NCBI GenBank assembly: GCA_045536155.1
Contig: JAZSMZ010000076.1
Location: 1 to 27,943, forward strand
Direction of reading: 5' to 3'
DNA from: JAZQNC01 sp045536155
GTDB lineage: Bacteria > Bacillota > Clostridia > Oscillospirales > CAG-272
DNA: 27,943 nucleotides
Shown here piece after piece: positions 1-7,090 of the stretch (position 1 is its first letter; every line of letters begins with the position of its first letter). The position numbers and the translations under genes were made by a program. Under the pieces are notes generated by a model. It was not told the origin of the DNA and made no database searches. It saw only the letters and a program-made list of their open reading frames with translations.

Positions 1-463
1 CGTCTATGACGAGGAACCCAAGTACTATTTCGAGCTCTGCGGAGAGTATTTCGTGCTCTCCGAATCGATGCGCGTGCTTGAAAGAACAAACTCGATGACC
101 ACCCTGTTGCTCGACTATGAGCAGATAATCAAGCTTAAGACCCAGTCGGTCAAGCGCGCCGTTGTCGGCGAGGTGGTCGTGTTTGACAACGAAAGCTACC
201 TTTCCTACGCGCGCGAGATGCTCAACACCTTTGCCAATTCCGAGCTCGGACGAAACATCACCTTGGTCGACTTTTCCAACCGATTCGCCATCTACTTCGT
301 CTACGGCGACCGACTTCGCGTCGACGTAGGCTCAATCGAGGATATCGGCAAAAAAATCGCTATTGCCTCGCGAATCATCGCAAAGCTTGACGCCCGCGAC
401 AAGGGCACGATAAACGTAGAAAACGACCCCGCCTATTACATAATCGGCACACCCGAATTTTAA
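1..463 (+). CDS. ftsQ: FtsQ/DivIB-like cell division protein, C-terminal part (gene enters from the left edge)
   Basis: The reading frame is open from base 2 to a TAA at 461-463, so about 153 C-terminal residues are present and the start lies outside the window. The fragment begins with an aromatic strand, then a segment like FtsQ 'current value' strands (GEYFVLSESMRVLE), then an alpha/beta stretch. It ends in a strand reading GTINVENDPAYYI, which resembles the FtsQ/DivIB beta-domain ending (G-x-I-D followed by an aromatic Y/F pair). FtsQ/DivIB is a single-pass membrane protein of the divisome that bridges early and late division proteins. The N-terminal membrane segment and POTRA domain would lie to the left. 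No ftsZ follows; the next gene is convergent and a bidirectional hairpin lies between them. The assignment rests on general fold pattern, so another extracytoplasmic protein is possible. Confidence 0.6.
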   Translation, partial: VYDEEPKYYFELCGEYFVLSESMRVLERTNSMTTLLLDYEQIIKLKTQSVKRAVVGEVVVFDNESYLSYAREMLNTFANSELGRNITLVDFSNRFAIYFVYGDRLRVDVGSIEDIGKKIAIASRIIAKLDARDKGTINVENDPAYYIIGTPEF

Positions 464-468
464 AAAAA

Positions 469-522
469 GGTCGCACGGATATGCGCTGTGAACAAAAGGA
501 CACAACATATATCCGCGCGACC
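469..522. terminator. Bidirectional terminator between convergent ftsQ-like and YihY genes
   Basis: Arms at 469-482 and 509-522 pair over 14 positions with one mismatch, and an A-run and a T-rich run flank them. The hairpin begins six bases after the left gene's stop and ends three bases from the right gene's stop, so it can end both transcripts. The 26-base loop can pair further (TGTG with CACA). Confidence 0.75.
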
Positions 523-524
523 GA

Positions 525-1388
525 TTATTTTTTATTTAATATATTTCTTTCCCGTCTTCGGGTGTAAAGATACAGATTAAGCTCCGCTCCGCAAAAGAGG
601 ATGGTCATGCAGGCATACAGCCAGAGCATAAAAAGGACGATTGCCGTAAGCGAGCCGTAGATATAGGAATAGTTGGCGAAAACGTCGATATAAAAGGCGT
701 ATCCGCGGGAGAATATTATCCAGGCCACGCCTGTAAATGCCGCACCCACAAAATGGGAGGACGCCTTCATTCGGCTCGTGCTCTGCGACGAATACACTCC
801 GATAAGTACGCCGATGATCAGCGCGGGCAGAAGCATATTTTTAATTAAGACGTAAAAAATATTTTCCCGCAAAGCAATCGAAAAATAATCCTCGATGCGT
901 ACGATTATCGTATGCCCGAAAAAAAGCAGTGCGAGCGTGACCGTTATCAAAGTGATAAAAATTATCGTTAAAAAGAGCGAAACGATGCTGTTTTTGATGT
1001 ATCCGCTTTTTTCGCTGTGATATATCCCGCGAAGCCCCTTGATTATACCCCGAAGTCCCTGCGATGCCGTCCAGAGCACGACGAGGGCGGATATCGATAT
1101 TATCGGGATGCCGCTGTTTGAATAGAGCTCGGACACCAAAACGTCGGCATAAGGCAAAAGCTTTTGGGGCAGATATTCGCAGGCGATGCTGTAAAGCTCG
1201 CGCTCGCCGAAGGGAAAGATATAGCGGAGAAGATTCAAAAGCAGCATGATAAACGGAAAAGCCGAAATGACCACAAAAAAAGAGGCGTGCGCCGCATAAA
1301 CGTATACACCGTCGTCGTCCAGCCGACGCGATATCGCGCGTACGGTTTTCACCGCCCTTTCGTACCGACCTTCTTTTCCCCGTTTCAC
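525..1388 (-). CDS. YihY/virulence factor BrkB family inner membrane protein
   Basis: This is an integral membrane protein of the YihY (BrkB, formerly 'ribonuclease BN') family. The family is widespread and its molecular function is unsettled. The C-terminal hallmark is visible: YGSLTAIVLFMLWLYA followed by a GAELN motif, after roughly six hydrophobic segments. The N-terminal helix with YAAHASFFVVISAFPF is also typical. The open frame extends upstream to 1487, but I place the start at the GTG at 1388: an AGAGGG ribosome binding site sits just upstream and the product becomes 287 residues, the normal family length. The upstream ATGs at 1418 and 1421 lack a ribosome binding site. A TATAAT-like stretch near 1425-1435 may be part of its promoter. 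It is convergent with the ftsQ-like gene and divergent from the chrA pair. Confidence 0.85.
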   Translation of the reverse strand: MKRGKEGRYERAVKTVRAISRRLDDDGVYVYAAHASFFVVISAFPFIMLLLNLLRYIFPFGERELYSIACEYLPQKLLPYADVLVSELYSNSGIPIISISALVVLWTASQGLRGIIKGLRGIYHSEKSGYIKNSIVSLFLTIIFITLITVTLALLFFGHTIIVRIEDYFSIALRENIFYVLIKNMLLPALIIGVLIGVYSSQSTSRMKASSHFVGAAFTGVAWIIFSRGYAFYIDVFANYSYIYGSLTAIVLFMLWLYACMTILFCGAELNLYLYTRRRERNILNKK

Positions 1389-1494
1389 GCCATCACCCTC
1401 TTTTATGACATATAACATCATTATATTATATTTAGTTTGTCCGATATGACACCCGTTATTCTTTAAATACGGTATCGAAAAAGACAAAAAGGCA

Positions 1495-1523
1495 TTGAAA
1501 GGCGCAAAGGTTTGTGATACAAT
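1495..1523 (+). promoter_or_regulatory. Sigma-A promoter of the chrA pair
   Basis: TTGAAA at 1495-1500, a 17-base spacer, then TACAAT at 1518-1523 preceded by TGA, an extended -10. The first gene starts about 25 bases after the expected transcription start. Confidence 0.8.
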
Positions 1524-1553
1524 AATATATCATATCACTTTTTGAGGACAAAA

Positions 1554-2165
1554 ATGGGCAATCAAAATCGGACGGGTACGACATACCGATCGAGCCGTCC
1601 AAAACTGATTTTACGGATATTTATCGACACACTTATAACGAGCACGCTGGCTTTCGGCGGCGGATTTGTTGTTCTCAACATGATCCGCGACAAATTCTGC
1701 CGAAAATACGGCTGGATAACCGAGGACGAGGTCACCGACCTTATCGCCCTCGCGCAATCGTCGCCCGGAACCATCGCGGGCAACGCCCTCATGCTCGTCG
1801 GCTACACCGTCGCAGGATTATGGGGCTCGGTCGCCGCCATGGTGGGCAGCATTATACCGCCCCTTTTGATCATCTCGCTGGTGTCGGTATTCTACGATTC
1901 CCTTCGCGACAGCGCCGCAGTAGTCTATCTGCTTCGCGGACTGCAGACGGCCGTCGGTGCTGTAATCGCATCGCTCTGCATCGACATGATGGACAACGCC
2001 ACCAAGCGAGCGCGCGACATTCCCGCTCTCGTTATATGTGCGCTGTCTCTCTTGTGTTCCTTTGTTTTCAACGTCCACGCGATATACATAATCGTCGTCG
2101 GCGCACTTTTAGGCATGATCGTCACCCTCATTCGCGAAAAGAGCAGAAAGGGGGAAAAGAAATGA
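1554..2165 (+). CDS. chrA: Chromate transporter-type (CHR) protein, first half of a split pair
   Basis: This 203-residue membrane protein is one single-domain member of the CHR family. In bacteria such short proteins often occur as adjacent pairs that replace the two-domain ChrA. The family signature FGGG appears in the first helix (residues about 32-40), followed by the conserved loop with QSSPGTIAGN. I chose the ATG at 1554 because GAGG ends six bases upstream; an in-frame TTG at 1542 is less likely. Its stop overlaps the next start as ATGA, so the two halves are translationally coupled. The family moves chromate out of the cell in proteobacteria; in anaerobic Clostridia the natural substrate is unknown, so chromate itself is an inference from the family name. 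Confidence 0.88.
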   Translation: MGNQNRTGTTYRSSRPKLILRIFIDTLITSTLAFGGGFVVLNMIRDKFCRKYGWITEDEVTDLIALAQSSPGTIAGNALMLVGYTVAGLWGSVAAMVGSIIPPLLIISLVSVFYDSLRDSAAVVYLLRGLQTAVGAVIASLCIDMMDNATKRARDIPALVICALSLLCSFVFNVHAIYIIVVGALLGMIVTLIREKSRKGEKK

Positions 2166-2746
2166 TCCACCTTAAAATATTCTTCTGCTATTTACAGATC
2201 GGTCTTTTCTCTATCGGAGGCGGACATGCATCGATCCCGCTGATCCGCTCGATGATAGTCGACGACCGCGCCTGGCTCAGCGTTACCGAGTTTGTCGATA
2301 TGATAACCATATCGGAAATGACTCCCGGACCGTTTGCCATAAACTCGGCCACCTTTGTCGGCATAAAGATGGGCGGACCGCTCGGCGGTATGCTCGCCAC
2401 CTTCGCCTGCATGCTCCCGTCGTTCATCATCACAATGCTGCTCTGCATCCTATATCGCAAATACCGCAGCGGATCGTTTTTCAGCGGTCTTCTCTACGGC
2501 ATACGTCCGACGGTAAGCGGACTGATCGCATCGGCAGGACTTCTCCTCATCTTTATGGCATTTTTCGGCACGTCAGATCTGACAGCGATCAAAAGTGTCG
2601 ACATTCTTGCGGTCATAATCGCAATTTCCACCTTTATTATTTTGCGAAAGACCAAGATCAATTCGGTATTGATGATAGTAATATCGGGAACGATCGGCGC
2701 AGGTATTTTCGCGCTGTACGATTACATCGTATTAAAATTGGCATAA
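2162..2746 (+). CDS. chrA: Chromate transporter-type (CHR) protein, second half of the split pair
   Basis: This is a 194-residue membrane protein homologous to its upstream neighbour. It shows the helix-1 motif IGLFSIGGGHASIPLI and the loop motif SEMTPGPFAINSATFVG, which are typical for CHR domains, followed by four or five hydrophobic segments. The start is the ATG at 2162, inside the ATGA overlap with the first half and behind a GGGGGA ribosome binding site. The two proteins probably form an antiparallel hetero-assembly, as known for split CHR pairs. The longer open frame upstream of 2162 is out-of-frame coding sequence of the first half and is not used. Confidence 0.88.
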   Translation: MIHLKIFFCYLQIGLFSIGGGHASIPLIRSMIVDDRAWLSVTEFVDMITISEMTPGPFAINSATFVGIKMGGPLGGMLATFACMLPSFIITMLLCILYRKYRSGSFFSGLLYGIRPTVSGLIASAGLLLIFMAFFGTSDLTAIKSVDILAVIIAISTFIILRKTKINSVLMIVISGTIGAGIFALYDYIVLKLA

Positions 2747-2798
2747 AAAAATCGCCGCTTAAAAGGGTGTGCAAAATTAGCGGAGAAATTATAGTCAG

Positions 2799-2837
2799 TT
2801 TGTTTATATGGCGTGGTTTTGCTCCGCGGTAAACAAA
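2799..2837. repeat. Short inverted repeat downstream of chrA
   Basis: TTTGTTTA at 2799-2806 and TAAACAAA at 2830-2837 are perfect 8-base arms. No T-run follows. A second, looser pair (CCGCT/AGCGG) lies at about 2756-2783. I see no gene in 2747-2901. Confidence 0.5.
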
Positions 2838-2843
2838 TAATTA

Positions 2844-2873
2844 ATGCCGACAGATTTCAAGATCTGTCGGCAT
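2844..2873. terminator. Terminator between chrA pair and the convergent lipoprotein gene
   Basis: A perfect 12-base stem (2844-2855 with 2862-2873, ATGCCGACAGAT and its complement) closes a 6-base loop. T-rich but imperfect tails flank it on both strands. It sits 28 bases past the lipoprotein stop. Confidence 0.65.
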
Positions 2874-2901
2874 TTGCTATTCGATAAATTGGAATTTGTC
2901 A

Positions 2902-3405
2902 TTATAACTCATAAGCGAAAAATTGATTCACTAAGTCGGTATAATAACTTAATGAGCTAAAAGAGCCCCAAAAAGACGAAACCGTTCCATCTGAAGAGTA
3001 TTCGCCTATGTACCCTGCAAAGCTGTTTCCTGCATAATTTGCCCAAATAATTAAGAAATCACCGCTTTTATAATTCAGTCTTATGCAAATATCTTTAGGA
3101 GAATCATACGCATAGTATGTGTGGAGTATATTGGTCGTTGAAAATGCATCTAAAAAATCCGAGATTTTTTCTTCCGGTAAAGTTTCGAGTATTGTTGCGT
3201 TAGCAAGATTAAAAGGAACGAGTTTATTAGATTGATCCGGCACCCAAGTGATAAAATGCTTTTGATCGGAGTTTTTATATTCAATAAGCTCAACGCTAAT
3301 AACATTATCCAATGAATCTCTGCTAACAACGAATGAGCCCGGGTCACAAGAACACATAGAAAAGCATATTATCATAAAAAGTATAATTGAAATCGTCTTT
3401 TTCAT
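2902..3405 (-). CDS. Small predicted lipoprotein of unknown function
   Basis: The 167-residue product starts MKKTISIILFMIICFSMC. It has a basic start, a hydrophobic core and a Cys pair (SMCSC) that fits a lipoprotein signal, so it is probably anchored outside the membrane. The rest is soluble-looking, with many Ser, Asp and aromatic residues (for example YIGEYSSDGTVSSFWGSF), and I recognise no family. The start at 3405 is preferred over an in-frame TTG at 3423 because it begins the signal peptide directly. The gene is visibly more AT-rich than its neighbours and uses A/T-ending codons, and a cluster of palindromic repeats lies just upstream. Both are compatible with recent acquisition. It is convergent with the chrA pair. 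Confidence 0.7.
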   Translation of the reverse strand: MKKTISIILFMIICFSMCSCDPGSFVVSRDSLDNVISVELIEYKNSDQKHFITWVPDQSNKLVPFNLANATILETLPEEKISDFLDAFSTTNILHTYYAYDSPKDICIRLNYKSGDFLIIWANYAGNSFAGYIGEYSSDGTVSSFWGSFSSLSYYTDLVNQFFAYEL

Positions 3406-3460
3406 TTTGAAACGTCCATTCAATAAATTCTTATTTATCGTTCTGTTTATCGCCAGTTTC

Positions 3461-3578
3461 GCCTTTGTATTACAAAGGCATGGGGCTTAGCCCATACCCC
3501 TTTGTAGGGCGGGGGTTTACTCCCGCCGTCTTTTTGACCTGAATTTTATGTTACGGCGGGAGCAAGCCCCCGCCCTAC
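3461..3578. repeat. GC-rich palindromic repeat cluster
   Basis: Three nested palindromes lie side by side. GCCTTTGTA (3461-3469) pairs with TACAAAGGC (3471-3479). ATGGGGC and GCCCAT surround TTA at about 3480-3495. A 25-base arm at 3504-3528 (starting GTAGGGCGGGGG) is the reverse complement of 3554-3578 with two differences. This resembles a miniature intergenic repeat rather than a terminator, since a 25-base spacer separates the long arms. No coding sequence is evident. Confidence 0.75.
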
Positions 3579-3620
3579 GATGTAACCCCATTATAACACA
3601 GATCGGCAGAGAAAACAAGA

Positions 3621-3790
3621 GTGATATTCCGACTCGTCGGAGTGATATTATTGCTATCGCAATAGTGATATTGAAGCCTTACGGCTTCAGTGGTATTTTA
3701 TTCGCCTTCCAAAACTTGCGTAGCAAATATCACTCGGCGAAAGCCGAATATCACTGCGAAGCAATATCACTCGCCAAAGGCGAATAAAAC
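3621..3790. repeat. GTGATATT / AATATCAC array with mini-hairpins between units
   Basis: The 8-mer GTGATATT occurs at 3621, 3642 and 3665, with a variant GTGGTATT at 3690. Its complement AATATCAC occurs at 3726, 3747 and 3763, with a variant AATAAAAC at 3783. Most gaps are themselves small palindromes: CCGAC/GTCGG, ATTGC/GCAAT, GAAGCC/GGCTTC, CGGC/GCCG, GC/GC and CGCC/GGCG. The whole block is therefore one large imperfect palindrome built from small ones. Confidence 0.85.
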
Positions 3791-3792
3791 TG

Positions 3793-3817
3793 CCCAACTT
3801 CCTTATGGGAAGTTGGG
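3793..3817 (-). terminator. Terminator of the SLH-domain gene
   Basis: The stem is 3793-3802 (CCCAACTTCC) with 3808-3817 and a 5-base loop. On the minus strand it lies about 25 bases after the stop of the SLH gene, and a short T-rich stretch (GTTTTATT) follows. Confidence 0.6.
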
Positions 3818-3842
3818 GAAAGCGGCGAGATTTTTATTTTAC

Positions 3843-5693
3843 TTAGTTAAGCTTGTCGTAAACACGTGCAAGAAGGGTTGCAAGATATGCTCTGTTTACA
3901 CTGTCGTCGGGCTTGAAGTTTGTGCCGTAGATCATCTTATCTGCAAAGAGATTAACGTATGCAGATTTGTAGAGGACATCCTGTGTGAAATCGCTTCTGT
4001 GAGTGAATCTGTTGTAAATCGCAGCAGGAGTTCTGGACATAATAGTGAGCTTGTTTGCGAAGAGGATGCGGTAGGAAACAAAGATGAATTCCTCATAGGT
4101 CATCTCTTCTGCATTTGCAAAGAACTCTTCGTCGATATTAACGAGAGTTACATCCAAGCCGAGCTTGGTGAGATAGCTCTTGAGCTCTTCCCACGATACG
4201 GTTGCTTCGGGCTCGAACTTGCCAATGGAGTTGATAATACCGCCGGAAACGAGCATCTCGAGATTCTTCTCAAGTCCGGGATAGCTCGAAACGTCGCTGA
4301 ATACGGGATTGAGAGAAGTTCCCTTTACAAGGTAGGTAAATACCGAAACGTCACTTGCTCCAACATAGGGGTGGTATGCAACTGCTTTAACGGTAGTGCT
4401 TGCCGAAATGAGGATAGGGCCGTCGTAAACGGGCGACTTTTCGGTAGGAGTAGAACCGTCAAGTGTATAATGGATAACAGCTCCGGGAGTTACAGATGCA
4501 AGGTAGATGTATGTACCCTTATTAAGGTTTGCACCGGTAGGAAGGCTTGCCTGAGGAGCAACTGCGGAGATCGCAGAAACAACGTATCCTCTGCCGGGAA
4601 CAAAGATATAATCGTAATCGAAGTAGGGGCTTGCATTGCCGTAAATGGGAGTGTATACACCGCTGTTGATGTAGCAGAGTTCTCTTACGTAGTCATATAC
4701 GTGAACGCCGCCGGAGCAGTATACGCAGTAGTACTGCTTGCAGTCAGCGCAGAATGTCTTTGCGGTCTTGTGGCTTGCGCAGTAGTACAAGCTGCTGTTG
4801 GGCTGCTTGATGCAGGTGTTGGGATTATCGGGATTGGCTACGTGATAGCCTTCGCAGCAGGGATAATAGTACTTCTGGCAAAGAGTGCAGTACAGCTTGT
4901 AGTTGTTGTGAATTCCGCATGCATTATTAAAAATGCCGCTGTAAACAGAGCACTTGCCTGTGCGGTAATTGTAAACGTGTACTCCGCCTTCGCACTGATA
5001 GCAGTAGTGAGTATCGCAGTACTGGCAATGGAATCTGGTAACGTCGCCGTGCTTTTCGCAATCTTCTCTGTAAGTGAACTTAACGATAACGCAGGGGCTG
5101 TTGGGACCCTTTACACCATGAGTACCGCCAACACAGGTCTTGCAGTAATATTCGCGGCAGAATGTGCAGAAGGTGAGCTCGCCGTGATTTACGTTAACTC
5201 TGCATCTGAAGGCGGGAGTTACATAGATATGATCTTTGCAAGCGGAGCAGTGGTAGTTAAGGCAGGTTACACACCAGTGAACGCTGTACTTACCGCCGCA
5301 ATCGGGGCATGCGGCACCGCTCATGGGATACCAGGTGCAGGGATTGCTGGGATTGTAGCAATGCCATGTGGTAGACGAATAATAAACAACAGACGCGCCG
5401 CTGTTATTTACCATTCTGCTGGCCGAGCAGTTAAGCTGACCGTATACAATAAGGTCGGCATTAAGAATAAGCTTGCCGCCAACCATAACGTCAACGGTAA
5501 CGTTGGACGGAATTACCGTCAGGTGAGATACGTTAACGCTGGTGGTGATAGTTACGTTGTAGGGCTTGGTGAGATCCTTGTTGCCTGCAAGATATGCAGA
5601 GAGCTCAGCGGGTACTGCTGCAAAGGATGCAAGCGGTACTACCGACAAGATCATCAAAGTAGCAAGGACAAACGCAAGAAGTTTTCTTTTCAT
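3843..5693 (-). CDS. Secreted SLH-domain protein with five B-box-like Cys/His repeats
   Basis: The product has 616 residues. Residues 1-26 form a signal peptide (MKRKLLAFVLATLMILSVVP, then ASFAA). Residues 30-95 contain beta-strand repeats such as VGGKLILNADLIVYGQL. Residues 129-331 hold five Cys/His units. The clearest are C212, H215, C223, C226, C231, C234, H239 and C305, H308, C315, C318, C323, C326, H331, following C-x2-H-x6/7-C-x2-C-x4-C-x2-C-x4-H as in zf-B_box fingers. Units 1 and 2 are variants and unit 4 is degenerate. Residues about 395-450 match a chitobiase C-terminal (CHB_HEX_C_1) domain (YTLDGSTPT). The last 150 residues resemble SLH repeats; the final one is clear and the others diverged. 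The protein is probably exported and held on cell-wall polymers. The ATG at 5693 is chosen because AAGGAG precedes it; an in-frame TTG at 5708 overlaps that site. The role is unknown. Confidence 0.85.
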   Translation of the reverse strand: MKRKLLAFVLATLMILSVVPLASFAAVPAELSAYLAGNKDLTKPYNVTITTSVNVSHLTVIPSNVTVDVMVGGKLILNADLIVYGQLNCSASRMVNNSGASVVYYSSTTWHCYNPSNPCTWYPMSGAACPDCGGKYSVHWCVTCLNYHCSACKDHIYVTPAFRCRVNVNHGELTFCTFCREYYCKTCVGGTHGVKGPNSPCVIVKFTYREDCEKHGDVTRFHCQYCDTHYCYQCEGGVHVYNYRTGKCSVYSGIFNNACGIHNNYKLYCTLCQKYYYPCCEGYHVANPDNPNTCIKQPNSSLYYCASHKTAKTFCADCKQYYCVYCSGGVHVYDYVRELCYINSGVYTPIYGNASPYFDYDYIFVPGRGYVVSAISAVAPQASLPTGANLNKGTYIYLASVTPGAVIHYTLDGSTPTEKSPVYDGPILISASTTVKAVAYHPYVGASDVSVFTYLVKGTSLNPVFSDVSSYPGLEKNLEMLVSGGIINSIGKFEPEATVSWEELKSYLTKLGLDVTLVNIDEEFFANAEEMTYEEFIFVSYRILFANKLTIMSRTPAAIYNRFTHRSDFTQDVLYKSAYVNLFADKMIYGTNFKPDDSVNRAYLATLLARVYDKLN

Positions 5694-5874
5694 GATAATC
5701 TCCTTCAAATATTTTTTCGTGCACCACTTATCGGTGCGCTGTTTGTTTACTGTTGTTTTTCACGCTATGATAGGACTCAAAAAAATGAAATTTGTTCCCT
5801 CTGCTGTGAAAAAAAGCAAAATATTTTTAAAGAGCAGTTTAATACTCTGCAATTAAAAAACACTTCGCAAGTAA

Positions 5875-5903
5875 ATTATACCAAACTCGTTTTACCGTGT
5901 CAA
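5875..5903 (-). promoter_or_regulatory. Consensus promoter and long leader of the SLH-domain gene
   Basis: On the minus strand TTGACA (5898-5903), exactly 17 bases, then TATAAT (5875-5880). Transcription should start near 5868, leaving a leader of about 175 bases before the ATG at 5693. The leader can form a GCACC/GGTGC hairpin at about 5724-5742 and a GCAG/CTGC hairpin further upstream. Confidence 0.88.
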
Positions 5904-5958
5904 GGTGTTTGATGTATTTTTTGAGGTCTTTGCCTTATGTTCGGCAATTTTTCGCCGA

Positions 5959-6954
5959 TCACAGAAGCAACAGATCAACAATGTCGCTAAAGACTGCGCC
6001 CGATATATATTCACCGACGTCGGCAGCGCTTAAAACGAGCTGCAATTCCTCGCGTTCGAAACGCGCTCCGATCAGCATTTCTGCGAGTGCGGACACCTCT
6101 TTTTTGCCGAAAAAGTCGCCGTTTATCGAAATGGCGGAAATTTTCCCTCCGTCCAGAGTATAGGATATCTCGACGATGCCGTAGCCGAATCGCTTCGATA
6201 CGGTCTTCTCAAACGACTTCGATTTACCGAAATTCCAATCCCACTGCGAATATTTTTCGTCGGACAGCTTTGAAATTGCCTCTATTTCGCTTTCGCTGAA
6301 AGGATCAAGTGTGCATTCGAGCTCGGAATGCTCTGTTATATAGTCTGCAAGGAGATTTTTGAACTCGTTTACGTCCATTTTGGAATATTTTTCGTCTACA
6401 AAATCGATGATATTGCCAACTCGCGATGAAACGCTCTTGATCCCCTTCGATCTCAGCTTGTCCGCATTAACATTGAGCGACAGCGCGATATCGGAAAGAT
6501 CCGATGAAAAGAGGAGAGTGCCGTGGTGCATTGTCTTACCGTTTCTCACCGTCTGCGCACTGCCGGACACCTTCTTTTCGGAAACGACGATATCGTTTCT
6601 GCCCGAAAGAGAGGCATCACATCCAAGATGTTTCAGAAAATCAATTACCGGATTGCAAAAGCGCGCGAAATCGATATTCGAATTCTCCCTATGTGGGGTG
6701 ATAAAGGTGTAATTGAGGTTTCCGAGGTCGTGAAAGACTGCGCCGCCACCCGTAAGTCGGCGCACCACCTTAATGCCGTTTTTTTCGACGTAATCGAGGT
6801 TGATCTCGGCGTATGCGTTCTGATTTGATCCGATTATGACCGCCGGAGCATTCCGCCAAAGCATAAAGGCGCTGTCAGCATCGCTGTCCAGCAAATACTG
6901 CTCTGATGCAAGGTTGAAAAAGGGATCGGTATTATTGTTGATTATTATACGCAT
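5959..6954 (-). CDS. lplA: Lipoate-protein ligase A
   Basis: This enzyme activates free lipoate with ATP and attaches it to the lysine of lipoyl domains. The 331-residue protein has the family signature RRLTGGGAVFHD (residues 65-76) and NLNYTF right after it. The lysine in KKVSGSA (K128) corresponds to the catalytic lysine of known LplA enzymes. The C-terminal accessory domain (from about residue 240) is present, as in the full bacterial form. The start ATG at 6954 has AGGT eight bases upstream. The gene lies just downstream of the 2-oxoacid dehydrogenase operon on the same strand, separated by a strong terminator, so it probably has its own promoter (a TATAAT at 6998-7003 lacks a good -35). 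Its likely clients are the E2 lipoyl domain encoded at 12482 and any glycine cleavage H protein. Confidence 0.93.
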   Translation of the reverse strand: MRIIINNNTDPFFNLASEQYLLDSDADSAFMLWRNAPAVIIGSNQNAYAEINLDYVEKNGIKVVRRLTGGGAVFHDLGNLNYTFITPHRENSNIDFARFCNPVIDFLKHLGCDASLSGRNDIVVSEKKVSGSAQTVRNGKTMHHGTLLFSSDLSDIALSLNVNADKLRSKGIKSVSSRVGNIIDFVDEKYSKMDVNEFKNLLADYITEHSELECTLDPFSESEIEAISKLSDEKYSQWDWNFGKSKSFEKTVSKRFGYGIVEISYTLDGGKISAISINGDFFGKKEVSALAEMLIGARFEREELQLVLSAADVGEYISGAVFSDIVDLLLL

Positions 6955-7043
6955 CTTTTTACCTTTTGATCATATATTTTCCTGAAATTTATCCTACATT
7001 ATATAGTATATTCATCCTCACCTTTTTTCAAGCACTAAAATGT

Positions 7044-7076
7044 AAAAAAAGACCTCGCCGCATGGCGAGGTCTTTT
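7044..7076 (-). terminator. Terminator of the dehydrogenase operon
   Basis: AAAAGACCTCGCC (7047-7059) pairs perfectly with 7064-7076 around a 4-base loop, and a run of seven T on the minus strand follows. It lies 15 bases after the E1 stop. Confidence 0.92.
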
Positions 7077-7090
7077 GGGATTTATTTAAC

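Noticed and set aside
3621..3790. CRISPR-like array
   Set aside because: The units are 8 bases, inverted halfway, and separated by 12-16 base palindromes rather than by unique spacers of 30-40 bases; no cas gene is present.
3690..5912. Long plus-strand open frame opposite the SLH-domain gene
   Set aside because: It runs antisense to a gene with a signal peptide, clear domains and a strong ribosome binding site; its translation is low-complexity Val/Ala-rich and has no motif.
5941..5958. Terminator for lplA
   Set aside because: TCGGC/GCCGA forms a short hairpin right after the stop, but no T-run follows on the minus strand.
6998..7031. Promoter of lplA
   Set aside because: A TATAAT (6998-7003) and a TTGAAA (7026-7031) are present on the minus strand, but the spacing of 22 bases is too long for a confident call.
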